From Aedes albopictus (Eukaryota > Arthropoda > Insecta > Diptera > Culicidae), in assembly GCF_035046485.1 (NCBI RefSeq), contig NC_085137.1, positions 503,398,536 through 503,462,535 on the forward strand: a stretch of 64,000 nucleotides of DNA, written 5' to 3'. Position numbers and translations under genes: made by a program. The first letter of the stretch is position 1. Each line of letters begins with the position of its first letter. The notes beneath the pieces were generated by a model. The model was given only the letters and a program-made list of their open reading frames with translations, had not been told where the DNA came from and made no database searches. This document shows, one piece after another, positions 31,960 through 44,013 of the stretch.

Positions 31960-33080
31960 GAAATCCATTCAGGAATTTTCGTATGAGCGATGAGAAACTC
32001 CTGCAGGAATTTCTGAAGAAACTCTTGGTGAAATTTCTTAAGGAGCTCTTGGAGGACTTTCCAAAACAACTGCTGGATGAATTTTCGAAGACACTCCTGG
32101 AGAAATTCCCGAAAGAACTCGTAAAGTTCCTCTATGCGTTCGTTCGGGAATTTCTTTAGGAGCACCATTGAGAAGTCTTCCAGGAGTTATCTTGGAAATT
32201 CCTCCTGAACAAAATTTGAGAATCTATCCATAAGTTTTTTATTTCAAAATGTCAAATCAGGAATCACTCCGAAGTTTTAAATACTCTTCCAGAAGTTGTT
32301 CCACGAGTTTTTTAGAGAATTTCTTTATGAATTCTCTAACGGATATGCTCGATATTATTTCCAGGAGTTCGTTCCGTTTTAATTTTTATTTTCGTGTATT
32401 TTAACTAATGTTAAATTTACACTTCGTTCGGAAACTCCTCCGGAAGCTTCTTCGGGATTTTTTCTAAGATTTCCAAGACGTCTTATGACACTTGCTCCAG
32501 GATTTCTATTGGGAATACCTTCAGGAGTATCTTTGACAGATACTCCGAGAGTTCTTTCCGGAGTTCATCAAGGAGTGAATTCTTCAGTAGTTTTGATTGC
32601 TTTATAAGTTCATACTTGTATTCCTTCATGCATTTCTTCAAACAATTATGAAGGATTTCTCCCATAAATATTGTCATATTTTTCCAGGAGTTTCTATGAG
32701 ATTTAGTCGAAACTTCTTCTATGAATTTCTATAGAAATTCTAGAAGAAACTTTATAAAATTTATGAAGATAAAAATATCTTCTAAAAGAATTTTCAGCAG
32801 TTATCCCAGCAGGAATTTCTGGTAGATAACCTGAATGAATTTCTGAAGAAATTTCTAGTAGAATCCCTGTAGAAATCTTAGGAAGCATTTTTGACTGAAT
32901 CCCAAGAAGGCAATCTGGAGATATCTCAGGGAAATTCTTGAAGTAATCATAGGAGGAATTTCTCAAGAACTTCCTAGGACGAACTTCTCTGGAAACCCTT
33001 GGTGAAACTCATGAAAAAAATCATTAAAATCATTAATTTATAGGAAAATTCCTGAAAGAAGTCTGTGGACGGATTTCTAA
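31960..33080. repeat. 12-bp minisatellite, both orientations
   Basis: Units first in GGAATTTCTGAAGAAACTCCTG-like reverse form, then forward, then reverse again from about 32760. Many substitutions. Confidence 0.65.
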
Positions 33081-33089
33081 AAATAAAAC

Positions 33090-33650
33090 TGTAGGAATAC
33101 CTGGGGAACCGCATAGATAAACATTGTTACGTTTGTAAATTGTTGTGAACATTTTGTCTGTTTATTTTGTATGTTTTACTAAGGTTTGTACATTTGTCCC
33201 TGAAATTTAATGTGCATTTGTAGCGCTCCAAAAATTTCAGGAGCGATCCAGTACAAAACGCACAAGCCGTCCCCTAACACGGACATCAAATTGTAGACGG
33301 TCTTGTGTTGTTGCCCGAATCTGGATGCCCCTTTAGGATTAGAAATTCCTAGACCAAAACAAGCTATGAATGCCGCAACAGATGCTGCGAACTAAAAGGC
33401 GAACTGCCAGAAAAAATACGATTACAGGATTGACTGATGGACCAAGAACAAAATGAAACCTCGTCATCCTGGGTTCGGACTTAGTTATCTATTTGGATAA
33501 CTGGGCACAATTTATGTTATGTGTTGCATGTTTGTGTTTTGTGCATTTGTAATGTTCCATTTTGTTTTTCGTATCTAAGTTCCCAGACGTGGGGCCCGAT
33601 ACGGAAAATAAAATGTGCATTTATGAGGTTCCAATGTACCTTTTGTTACA
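33090..33650. other. unassigned insertion-like sequence between minisatellite blocks
   Basis: About 550 bases of different composition with AATGTGCATTTGTAGCGCTCC and GGGGCCCGATACGGAAAATAAAATG. It could be a solo LTR or a LINE 3' end, but I could not fix borders or duplications. Confidence 0.35.
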
Positions 33651-34880
33651 ACATCTGCAAAGATTCATTAAAAAAATGCCCTTGAAATATTTCTGCAGCA
33701 AATTCCGTAGAAATTCTTTGGAAATTTCTTAAAGAATCAGTGCAGGAATAACTCCTATATATTCTAAGAGAAAATGTTGGAAAAATATCTGCCGGAATAC
33801 ATAAAATAAATCGTGATTGAATCTTTGCATGAACTCCTGCAGGTATCTCTGAAGGAATTCCTGCCTGTAATGCAACAGTCTTTGGGGGAATTCCTGTTGG
33901 ATTTTCGGGATGAATCCCTGATGAAAATTTTGCATACATTCATGTGGACATTTTAAACGGGATCCCTGAATAAGTCCCTGGTGGACTGAAGAAATACCTG
34001 AACAAATTTCTGAAGGAAAATTCTGAAGAAACTACTGGAAGAGTTTATTAAAGAATCTTTGAGAGATTTTCTAAAGAAATCCCTGTGTAATTATCCGATA
34101 GTTTGATAATTCAATCTCTAGAAAAAGTACCTGAATGAACCCTCGAATCTTTCCAAAAGAATTTCTGGCATTAAAATCAGCATGTCTTAAAATTTCTTTC
34201 GGGAATTCTCCTGAAAAATCCTTAGGAATTTACACCATTAGTCCTTTTGGTAATTCCTTAAGGAGTTTTTGCTGGTATATCCCCACGAATGCTTTCGGAA
34301 ATATCTTCAAAATTCCTCTCAGAAATTCTTTTAACAGTATATTTGGATATTATTTCTGGAGTTGTGTCGGGAATTTTTCCAGGAGATCCTTTGAAAATTT
34401 TTCCAGGAGTTTCTTGGAGAATTCTTTCAAGAATTTCATCAGGGTTTGTCTAGGGGAAACTTCCACGAGGTTTCGCGTATTTTACATGATTTTTTTTCGG
34501 GAATTCTACCAAGGGCTTGACCAAGAGTTCCTTCGAGAATGTCTTCTGTAACTTGAGAATTTCCTCAAGATATGTCATTGGGAATTCTTTCAGACGTTCT
34601 ATAGTATTAGTTAAAGTAGCTTATAAGAAATTCTTCCATCTTCACGGATTTCTTCGAGATTTTCACTACTAGTTCTTAAACGAAATCCCATATGTTCGAT
34701 ATCATTTCCAGGAGTTCGTCCAGTATCTCCTCTAGCAGTTCGTTTGGAAAATCTTCCGGAAATTTCGTCGGGAATTTCGCCAAGATTTCCAAGAAGTTTT
34801 TATGGCAACTTTTTCAGGATTTCTTTCAGCAATACCTTCAGGATTATCTACAGAAAAAGAGGCTTTTGGTGAAAATAAAG
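33651..34880. repeat. 12-bp minisatellite block
   Basis: Reverse orientation to about 34090, then forward (AATTCCTTAAGGAG, TTCCAGGAGTTC). Several chance frames of 60-140 codons. Confidence 0.7.
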
Positions 34881-35661
34881 CGTCTGACACGAAAATAGTG
34901 ACCAAGTCACTAAACAGTGACTCGCTACCAGGCCTATCTATGGCTCTTACTTTGTCCGTTGTACATCGTTGATTTTTAACTTTTTCAAAAAGGCTTTCAG
35001 CCAGACATCATCGGTTCACCTCTCCGAGGTCACTTTTCTATAGACTTCATTAATGTTTATATTACTCGATTAAGTACAATTTCGTAGCTTAAAAAAATGC
35101 TACTAGTTTTGTTTAAGATACAATAATAGTTTGTTAATGCATCTGGGCATCTGGGCAGTGGCTGGTACTTTGGGCACTTTTTGGCTATTACTCAGTCAAT
35201 TCCAAACCAATTGACTTGAAATTATGTACACGATTAGACACTATACGTATCCCACCGCGTTCCAAAAATTATACCAATTGGTTCAACATTGACATTTATC
35301 CAAGGTTGCTATTATTCACGTTGTGTTGGTAATTTGTTGGGCTTGTTTGGCCAAATAATTGTCATGTCTAACCCAACAAACATTTTGGCTGTACAAGAGT
35401 GGAACAAACCACTCTTAAGCAAACTTTAGCTTAAGAAACTGTTGTTAAGCTAGTTCTGTTTCTTGGGAATGGGACCTTGAGTTGTAGCAGAAAAGTGCCC
35501 AAAATAGAAGCCCTGCCGAGATGGCTCCACTTCTTTATTAGTTCTAATCCACAAAATGCGTGTCATTTCGGGTGTGATATCATCATCAATCAACCCAAGG
35601 ATACCTTGGATACGACGCCGATGGACATGAGCCATTTTACGAAACGACAACAGTGTTGATA
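34881..35661. other. intronic sequence, nothing recognised
   Basis: Includes a direct CATCTGGGCATCTGGGCAGT duplication near 35140. No gene was found. Confidence 0.5.
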
Positions 35662-35668
35662 ATGATAT

Positions 35669-36005
35669 CACAGAGAACAGACATTTAAGCTCGAACAAAA
35701 ATACGTCGAAATCGTGTGTAAAGGATTTAAGTGTACCTCAACGCCACCAACGGAGACTGCCCCACTTATAAAGTCGACTTGACCCCACGATGGCAGTGTT
35801 CATCGTTAAAATACACTAGCCCACAAAGCGACACGAGCGCCAAACGGCCAAAAAACGGCGAGCACTGGAAACAAATATGACAACACAACAATGTAAGTGA
35901 TGGGACGCTAGCGCCGCGCAACGGGAGCATAACCACATACTCTGATATGACCGTTACAAAGTTTTACACAAGGCAGAAAGCGAAGATAGACGTCTGTTCT
36001 CTGTG
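35669..36005. mobile_element. CACAGA-ended element E1 (337 bp), 7-bp target duplication
   Basis: Left end CACAGAGAACAGACAT; right end inverted as CACAGAGAACAGACGT. Flanked by ATGATAT at 35662-35668 and 36006-36012. No coding capacity. The termini resemble those of the 381-bp MITE at 4915 and 6925. Confidence 0.9.
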
Positions 36006-36012
36006 ATGATAT

Positions 36013-36762
36013 CACAGAGAACAGACATCCAGGCTAGAACAAATTTCATTCAGAAAGTTATGTAAGGATTTGTATTTTCACTTGACTGCCCATAACTGCA
36101 TAACAGTCACATTCGACAAAAGTAGGCATGGGAGAAAATGGAGTTTAAAGTTTGCAACATGCGGTAGTATGGAGACGAAACGAAATTTCAAAAATTTGAC
36201 AATAATTCAAAATTAATCCTATTGCAATGAAATTTTCTACAGCTCTTCTTGTATGCTGGACGAACAGTCACAAAAATAATCAGACCATAATATGATTGAT
36301 GGTACGCTATGGGGCCAGTAAGTATTTCCAGTGTGACTGTTATGCGGTTACATTCATGAATATTAGCTAATGAGACAAAACGACTTGGTATTTGTTTCAC
36401 ATTTTACAGAACATACTTATAAAGTTCATTTGGGTAGATGAAAGTATTGATGATTAGGAGATGATCCCCAGTATTAACTCAATATTGGCAAAAACTGCAA
36501 ATGTTACAATTATGCAGTTATGGGCAGTTGAGTAAGGTTACAACCCAATACACTACAACAACACTAACGCCGCCATATTGCCACAGTCAGTGGTGAATTG
36601 AAACATTTTAAGTGGTGAATAAAATTAGTATGGGAAACTTTTACACTTTTTACTTTTAACCGATTACAGCGCCAGAATTTGGCCACCTGTGTTGCCGATT
36701 TAAAATGGTCGTTAAATTCCTTACACAGTTTCGGAACTGGACTTGGATGTCTGTTCTCTGTG
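36013..36762. mobile_element. CACAGA-ended element E2 (750 bp), sharing a target duplication with E1
   Basis: Both ends are CACAGAGAACAGACATCC (the right one inverted). It is flanked by ATGATAT at 36006-36012, which it shares with E1, and at 36763-36769. It contains a nested 442-bp element; without that it would be close in size to E1. Confidence 0.9.
36086..36527. mobile_element. nested MITE with CTGCCCATAAC ends
   Basis: Left end CTGCCCATAACTGCATAACA, right end inverted CTGCCCATAACTGCATAATT, flanked by TTGA on both sides (36082-36085 and 36528-36531). A 4-bp duplication is compatible with Sola- or piggyBac-type groups. Inserted in E2. Confidence 0.75.
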
Positions 36763-37021
36763 ATGATATTGATACTCATGTCAAAACTTCATTCATTCAT
36801 TCAAAGTGGGTCATAAAATGGCCTATTATTTGTTGTTGTTTTTCAAAGTGTAGTTCAAAAAAGTTTGATGTTGATTTTTATTTGCGGCTATCTTAGTCAT
36901 GTTGATGTTGAGGATATTTGGACGTCTAAAAAAACAGAAAAAAAACAAAAGAAATTTGTTGAATCTGCATAGAATTTATTCAAACATCCAAAAATATCAT
37001 TACATCTTTAACTTCAGTAAT

Positions 37022-37294
37022 CTATCCTTCGGATCGTCGCTGCCCGGATGTCCCCGGAAACGTCGGCACCGGTGGTGACTTCGGTGGTTCATTGACGAGC
37101 TCTCCCAGTATGTCAATCACCCTGCGACCATCGTCCGACCGGATTGGACTCAACCCTCGGCCCTGCCGTTCCATGTCCGCCACCGTCCGTTTGGTTACTT
37201 CCTTCTGCGGCTCCGAAACGAGAATGTTGCCATACTTGCGCTTCAGTTGGGAAGAATTGTGCTGGGACATTTCGTTGCTTCGTTCGCGGGGCAT
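37022..37294 (-). CDS. unrecognised small protein, candidate gene nested in the intron
   Basis: A minus-strand frame of 90 codons from ATG at 37294 to TAG at 37022, starting MPRERSNEMSQHNSSQLKRK and continuing YGNILVSEPQKEVTKR, MERQGRGLSPIRSDDGRRV, IDILGELVNEPPKSP to a Pro/Gly/Arg-rich end. GC content is much higher than around it, and AATAAA lies about 45 bases beyond the stop (36975-36980 on the plus strand). The frame is open to 37339, but an acceptor-like CATTTTCCCGCAATAG sits just before the ATG, so this may be the last exon of a longer gene or the start of a single-exon gene. It is hydrophilic, with no membrane segment and no domain I know. Antisense frames here are shadows. Confidence 0.55.
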   Translation of the reverse strand: MPRERSNEMSQHNSSQLKRKYGNILVSEPQKEVTKRTVADMERQGRGLSPIRSDDGRRVIDILGELVNEPPKSPPVPTFPGTSGQRRSEG

Positions 37295-37339
37295 TTCTAT
37301 TGCGGGAAAATGTGACACGAGACCTGACTGGACCTGCAA

Positions 37340-38305
37340 CTTTAATCATGACATCATGACCTGCTTAGATTTAACATTTAGCCATATAAATAAAAATTGG
37401 CTTTAGAGTAGTCTGACCTAGGTCCTAGGATGGTCTCACAGCAAATTGAAAACTACTGTTCGATAACTCTTAGAAATTTGAAGATGTCGAAAATAGTTAT
37501 TTATGCAACAAAATGCAACGAATTTTGCAACAAATTGCACACATTTTATCTGAATTGATCCTAAACGTTTGTACGGCGGAGTGCACATCCGCATTCGACC
37601 GCCGTCGATTATGTTAGGACTTCTCACGGAATGTCATAACACCCATCATCAACACGGGCAGAGGTCGGTCTCCAGTGGTCACCAAAATGATGCTGCCAAA
37701 ATTGAATATGTATGCCATAATTTTAAGAGTCGCCGTCGGTCGGCCCCCCTCGACTAGCTATTTGAACCCCCTCGCAGTCGCATTTTTAATCAATTTCTTC
37801 TCCTATCTGTCAGTCGGTCGGTCGGTCAGCTGGGGTCCTATACTCTGAAGTCTGAACACAACGGGTATCGTGTGCCGAGGCTAAATGGTGTTGGCATTTT
37901 CTTCAGTTCCGTTGTTCCGCAGGTGGTGGCGGCGCGGTGGCGGTAGCTGCCAGTGGCGCGGAAGAAAGTTGTGTCACCTATTATGTGCTGATGCCGATGC
38001 CGGTCAGACCTATTGCAAAATGTGGGTCTCTGTCTCTCTCTGTTTGTGGTATCTTGTGCTACAGACGACTGGCTGGGACCGCTGCTGGTTGCTGCTGCTG
38101 TGGTACAATATAAGCAGTAGGTGAGTGGCCCATGTTTGTAGATGAGGAATTGGCAGCCTCTTTGGTATGCGCTAAGCTCAAATGGTTTGTCACGGGGATC
38201 AACATTGTTGATTTAATGGAGTGACGCTGGTTAAATTAGTTAACCTTTCGGAATGACATTGTGTCTTGTTGCAGGGAGAGTTCGTTACTCCACACCACAT
38301 CAATT
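37340..38305. other. unique intronic sequence with GC-rich patches
   Basis: GC-rich stretches at 37560-37760 and 37880-38120 (GGTGGTGGCGGCGCGGTGG) stand out from the surrounding repeats. No splice-bounded frame could be supported. They might be regulatory or upstream exons of the minus-strand gene. Confidence 0.4.
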
Positions 38306-38319
38306 TAAGATATTATTTT

Positions 38320-38584
38320 CCTCCTCTCCTCTCTTCTTCTTGGCGTAACGTCCTCACTGGGACAAAGCCTGCTTCTCAGCTTTTAACTGAGAGCTTCCTC
38401 TGCCAATGACCATTTTGCATGTGTATATCGTGTGGCAGGCACGAAGATACTCTATGCCCAGGGAAGTCAAGGAAATTTCCTTTACGAAAAGATCCTGGAC
38501 CGACCGGGAATCGAACCCGTCACCCTCAGCATGGTCATGCTGAATACCCGTGCGTTTACCGCCTCGGCTATATGAGCCCCCCTA
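38320..38584 (-). mobile_element. Feilai-like tRNA-derived SINE with 14-bp target duplication
   Basis: The minus strand reads ATAGCCGAGGCGGTAAACG (A box region), GGGTTCGATTCCCGGTCGG (B box), then a body through GGAAATTTCCTTGACTTCC to AGCAGGCTTTGTCCCAGTG and ACGCCAAGAAGAAGAG. Flanking repeats TAAGATATTATTTT lie at 38306-38319 and 38585-38598. Same family as 42237-42519 and the degenerate copy at 60238-60500. Confidence 0.9.
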
Positions 38585-38699
38585 TAAGATATTATTTTAT
38601 CTAACATAAATCCTAAGGAAATCCTTCAATACTCTCGAATCCTGTATAAATTAAATTATATTTATAAAAGATTAAATGACGTTATGAAAATAAATTACA

Positions 38700-39480
38700 A
38701 GTTCACTTCTTTAGGAACTTTTGGAGAAATTTCCGAATGATCTCCTGTAGAAATTCCAGAGAAAAATCCTGAGAACACCTTGAACTCCTTGACAAATTCC
38801 CGAAAGAACTCTCGGAGAATTTGTCAAAACAACTGCTGGAGAAATTGAGAATTCCGCAAAGGAACTCTTGGATTCTCAACAGAACTTCAGGAGAAAATCT
38901 CGAAGGAACTTCTGGAAGATTTCTTGAATAAAGTTTTGGAAGAATACACGAAACAACTCCTGGTAAACATATCTCAAAAACACCGGAAAAGCTTCGTAAA
39001 AGAACTCATTGAGAAATTTCCAAAGAAAGTCATGGACGAACGGCTGGTGAAACTTCCAAACCAACTTTGCAAAAATCCGGAGTAATTCTGAAAGCAAACG
39101 AAGATATTCCTCGAAGCATTCCAGAAGGAACTTTTGTTGGGATTCCTTCCGTAATTTATCCTATCGTATTCCGTTGGAAAAATTTCCTGGAAGATATCTC
39201 AAAGAAAGTACTGAAGAAATTACATAAACCAGTAAAACTTTTGAAGAAATTCTCTAATAAAATAACAAAATTTCTGAAAGAATTTTAGAATTTATTCCTA
39301 GAGAAATACTCAAAAGAATGCTTGATCGAATTGATAATAGAAATAGAAACACAAGAACTCTGGCAGCAATTCACAAAAGAACTCCAGGATGTTCAGAGAA
39401 AATTTTAAAATAAACTTTTTTAATAATTTTCCAAAAAACTTAACTAAAAGTCTCCAAAAAAAAAACTAAAATTCACTTTT
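38700..39480. repeat. 12-bp minisatellite, mostly reverse orientation
   Basis: Degenerate GGAGAAATTCCGAAAGAACTC-type units. Short frames such as 38876-39097 are repeat-derived. Confidence 0.65.
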
Positions 39481-40365
39481 GAAGGAATTTTTGGATAAAT
39501 TCTCGAAGGACTTCCTGGGGAAATTTCTGAAAGATATCCTGAGAATACTGCGAATATATACTCCTTGACAAATGACGATTTTCTGAAAAACATTGCCAAA
39601 ATGTAAAGAAAATGTATTTATTCTCTCCCCGTTAGTTATCCTGCGCATCCCTCGGTTTTCGTCAGTTGTAGGCTCATTCAATCTCAGGGGGCGACACTAG
39701 TTTTGCCAGCAAATTATTCGTCATATTTTTTTTTATTAAAATGCTTACAACTTTTTAATAGGTAAATCAAATTCGCTGAAAATGTATTTCTGAGTTACTT
39801 ATATATTAAAGATTATTTGCTGAAACATTCAATGAAAACAGATCATAGTTCAAAAAGTTTTAGAACTTTTAGTAAAACTTTAGTAAAGATTGTTGAACAA
39901 ATTTTAAAAACATAATATCCCAATATGTACTTGATGAAACGTCTCTATTTTTTTCTGTGTCACAGTCAGTGCTGAAAAATTCATTTTGTCATATCTAAAT
40001 TCAATCACCTACAGCTCATTTTAGAAGCTGAACCTGAGAATATGATATATGAAAAACTTGTGCGGCTAGACCAGTTCTGCAAGAAAGTCACGGAAAATCC
40101 GCTATTTTTCGAATATTTAGGGTAAACTAGCTGTACCCGGCAAACTTTGCCTTGCTTATTGCGTTTTTTGACGTTTCAAGTCCAAGTCCCCCAGTGCAAG
40201 ACGTATAAAAAATCGATTGCCAAAAACTCTCTATTTCTCAATATTTTTGGCTCATAAACCTTCGTTGGGTGAAAACTAACAGAACAAAACACATGCAACC
40301 GAGATTGGTCGTTCCGTTCATGAGTTATGCGCGGTCCCACGTATGCCACTGCATTTTTATATATA

Positions 40366-41404
40366 CAGCCATTCCATAGAAAAACGATATAGTGCATCTC
40401 CGATTGTCGTGAAACTTGGTGGGCTTGTAGTTCTTCGGAAATAATGAGACCCGCATTTTTTTATTTCGTCATTAGGGTGACCAATTTTCATATAGTGTGG
40501 TCCAAAAAATTAAAGTTTTTCAAAACTAAAAATTTTCAAAAAATCGTAACTTTTGAACCAGTTGACCGATTTGAAACTTCTTTTTATTTTGTTTGAAAAC
40601 TATTGAATTGTAGTTTTCAGGAAAAATACGTTAAAATGTAAAAAGTACTATAAAATATGCAAATATATTAGTTTTTTCACTTTGGATATTTGGCGTAACA
40701 TATCAAAAAATCAGAGATGTATGTTTTTTAGTTTTTGAGATATGATTTTGTGAAAATTAAAGGTCAAATTTTTCCATACAAGACACTTTTTTAAATTTGA
40801 TTATATTTTGATTCCTTATAATATTATGGGTACCAAAACCACCAGGAATCACTTTAAAAAACAATACTGTGCTAGATACTGTGCATAGTTTTATGAGAAT
40901 TTGCAATTTCAAGCAATTTTAGAGTAGCTAGTACTAAAATATATGACTCTATATACAAAAAATCATATCTCAAAAACCAAACAACATACATTTCTGATTT
41001 TTTGATATGTTACGCCAAATTTTCTTGAATTTTCTGATAAAAATATAAAACCAGGGTACCTCTTTGGTCCCGAGACCATGAAAACGTGAAAAAACTAATA
41101 TATTTGCATATTTTATAGTACTCTTTACATTTTAGCCCCTTAACGCATTTTTCCTGAAAACTACAATTAAATAGCTTTCAAACAAAAAAAAAGTTTAAAA
41201 TCGGTCAAATGGTTCAAAAGTTACGATTTTTAGAAAATTTATAGTTTTGAAAAACCTTGATTTTTTGGATAACCCTATATGAAAATTGGTCACCCTAATG
41301 ACGAAATAAAAAAATGCGGGTATAATTATTTCCGAAGAACTACAAGCCCACCAAGTTTCACGACAATCGGAGATGCACTATATCGTTTTTCTATGAAATG
41401 GCTG
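40366..41404. mobile_element. 1.04-kb foldback element nested in the CAGTGCTGA element
   Basis: The ends CAGCCATTCCATAGAAAAAC and the inverse CAGCCATTTCATAGAAAAAC start arms of about 500 bases meeting near 40885. The flanks are TATATA on both sides, so the duplication is TA or longer. A fragment of the same family is at 48955-49145. No transposase. Confidence 0.88.
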
Positions 41405-41412
41405 TATATAGA

Positions 41413-41494
41413 TGTCACGGACTACCTTTTCGAAAAATGCAAATGATATTCACGGTGAATATCATTTGGCATTTTTCAAAGGTAGTCCGTGACA
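41413..41494. mobile_element. 82-bp hairpin element TGTCACGGACTACC
   Basis: Two 40-base arms, nearly perfect inverted repeats around a GATATTCACGGTGAATATC centre. It directly adjoins the right end of the 40366-41404 foldback. Confidence 0.85.
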
Positions 41495-41811
41495 TTTACA
41501 TTACATATTCGAAAAATATCGGGTTTTCCGTAGCTCTCTTGCAGAACTGGTCTAGCCGCACAAGTTTTTCATATGCCATATTCTCAGGTTCAGCTTTTAA
41601 AATGAGCTGTAGGTGGTTGAATTTAGATATGACGAAATGAAATTTTCAGCACTGGTTCCAGTTTATACCTAATATTTTCATATGCAGCTTTGTTGGAATT
41701 TTCACACTACCCGTCATAAGTACGGACTCACTTGAAAAAGTATTGCAACACTCAGTTGAATATTGCATCACCCCCCAAAAAGTTTAGCATCACCTGAAAA
41801 CTGCTAAATTG

Positions 41812-42783
41812 GTGCTGCTTTATCTCGAAATCCTGATAATATGCAAAGGAACAGTCATCAATCAAGTTTTTTTTACGGAAGGTCGTTGGCATCACAATGG
41901 CAAGCAGTTTGGTTCGCAATTCTGCCACTAGGTGACTCTAGAAGGCATGGAAAAATGAGCATTTTCAACTAGTTCTGTATCGTGATCCTGATGAGATAGA
42001 AAGTTCAAGTCTTCGGCAAAGTTGTTTGGAAGGTCATGGACATCATAATGACAAGCAGTTTGGCTCGCTTGGTTTGAATCATTCGAATACAAAGTGAATC
42101 ATACATGTTCAATAGATTTGGGGCTCATTCGCTCCATTAACAAGTTATTCAGGTCTGATTCATTTTATATTCAAGTGATTCTGTATCATTTTATTCCAAG
42201 TGTTTCAAGTATGATTCACTTTATATTCGAATGATTCCTCCTCTCCTCTTCTTGGCGTAACGTCCTCACTGGGACAAAGCCTGCTTCTCAGCTTAGTGTT
42301 CTATGAGCACTTCCACAGTTATTAGATGAGAGCTTCCTCTGCCAATGACCATTTTGCATGCGTATATCGTGTGGCAGGCACGAAGATACTCTATGCCCAA
42401 GGAAGTCAAGGAAATTTCCTTTACGAAAAGATCCTGGACCGACCGGGAATCGAACCCGTCACCCTCAGCATGGTCATGCTGAATACCCGTGCGTTTACCG
42501 CCTCGGCTATATGGGCCCATCGAATGATTTAAACCAAGCGAATCAAACTGCTTGTCATTATGATGTCCATGACCTTCGGAACAACTTTGCCGAAGACTTG
42601 AACTTTCTATCTCATCAGGATCACGAGATGTAACTAGTTGAAAATGCTGATTTTTCGATGCTTACTAGCGTCACTTAGCGGCAGAATTGCGAATCAAACT
42701 GCTTGTCATTGTGATGCCAACGACCTCTCGAACAACTTTGCTGAAGCCTCTGTACCTTTGCATATCTTCAGCATTTTGGAATA
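41812..42783. mobile_element. foldback sequence split by a SINE
   Basis: The part 41812-42085 recurs inverted at about 42525-42783 (for example GACAAGCAGTTTGGCTCGCT and its inverse). The SINE at 42237-42519 lies between the arms. Outer borders are approximate. Confidence 0.7.
42237..42519 (-). mobile_element. Feilai-like tRNA-derived SINE with 10-bp target duplication
   Basis: Same family as 38320-38584 but longer by a segment containing ACTGTGGAAGTGCTCATAGA on the minus strand. TCGAATGATT repeats flank it at 42227-42236 and 42520-42529. Confidence 0.9.
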
Positions 42784-42854
42784 TAGCAGCACATATATAA
42801 TAAGGTGGTTCAAAAAAACGTTTTCGCTCTCGATTCATAACCAGTTTTATGCCA

Positions 42855-42913
<59 letters not shown>

Positions 42914-43234
42914 GACCCACCACTTACCCTCACACCAAAAAGCTCTACATTGAGCCCCCTGGTAGTGAACTCATCTTATTCTTTAACATTAATAATTAAG
43001 CGAAATTATTGGTGTGTGAACGGAAGTGATGACAATTAACAAGCTACAAAAAGGGGATCCCAGTGGAACTTTGTTCCTTTGAAGGGATCCCGAAAATTGA
43101 CTAAATAACTAAATTTAAAGAGTTAAATAATATACTAATAAACGCATAGACTAAATAATAAACCTAAAAATGTGAAACTAAACAGAGTGTAGACATTACA
43201 AGGGAAAACTGGCAGTTGATATGGATTTACATTT

Positions 43235-44013
43235 TTAAATTAGTAGGGTGTTGATTTTGGATCTATAATACAGTTTCAAGTTTGTTTTGAATAATAACCT
43301 ATTATTCATCGTTTTAAGTCGCTCAGGTATATTGTTATATGCAGAAGGTCCGTAGAAAGTTATCCTCGTCTGACCAAGGTTACTCATAGCTCTAGATCGC
43401 GCCAAATTGTTTGCATGCCTTGTATTATGATTATGTCCAACACTAGGCCTAGATACTTGAAGTTGTAGACTCTTTCGATTTCTACCTGTGAAATACAAAG
43501 CTTTAAGTTGAGATCAACTTTCTTCCGTGGGGAGTGAAACAACATATATTTGGTTTTCGACAGGTTTAAAGATAGTGAATTCGAATCAAAGTATCTAATC
43601 AGGATCCGTAAGTCGTTTTTCATGCTAGAAATTATGGAGGAAGGATCATGACTTGGGTAGAAAATAGCTGTGTCATCAGCGAAAAGTCTAGGTGTTCCTA
43701 TCAAAGGTAAATTTCCAAGATCGTTGATGTATATAAGGAACAATAAAGGGCCAATATTGCTGCCTTGGGGTACTCCAATATTGCACGTTTGTATTGAGCT
43801 CCGGGAATCCTCGATAGCTACATATTGTTGCCTATCTTTCAAGTAGCTACGTATTATGTTATTTGCAGTACCACGTATTCCACAATATTCTAATTTCTGC
43901 AACAAGATGTTGTGGTTCAGGGTATCGAACGCTTTTTTTAGATCTATGAAAAGACCACCAATAACACATTTATTATCGATCTTGCCAATTAAATAATCAA
44001 CTAGCTCTACCAT
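43235..44013 (-). pseudogene. CR1/L2-like reverse transcriptase fragment
   Basis: The minus-strand frame carries motif A GLFIDLKKAFDTLNHNILL, motif B NIGVPQGSNIGPLLFLIY, catalytic FADDTAIFY and SLNLSKTKYMLF. The usual order is intact up to FKYLGLVLD, where a deletion and frameshift near 43440 join it to the C-terminal HNHNTRHANNLARSRAMS and GPSAYNNIPERLK region in another frame. The N-terminal endonuclease is absent. The short peptide start at 44028 is contributed by the inserted foldback, not by the LINE. Confidence 0.85.

Larger units (their letters stand above)
39967..41654. mobile_element. outer foldback element with CAGTGCTGA ends
   Basis: The left arm from 39967 (CAGTGCTGAAAAATTCATTT) to about 40130 is repeated inverted from about 41500 to 41654, with TCAATCACCTACAGCTCATT shared. 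The same ends delimit the 144-bp MITE at 50821-50964. Two other palindromes are nested inside. Confidence 0.82.

Noticed and set aside
30510..32159. Very long plus-strand open frames (369 and 549 codons) rich in LLSLISY
   Set aside because: They are the translation of the 7-bp TCTCTTA array, which has no stop in any forward frame. No start context, splice or domain evidence.
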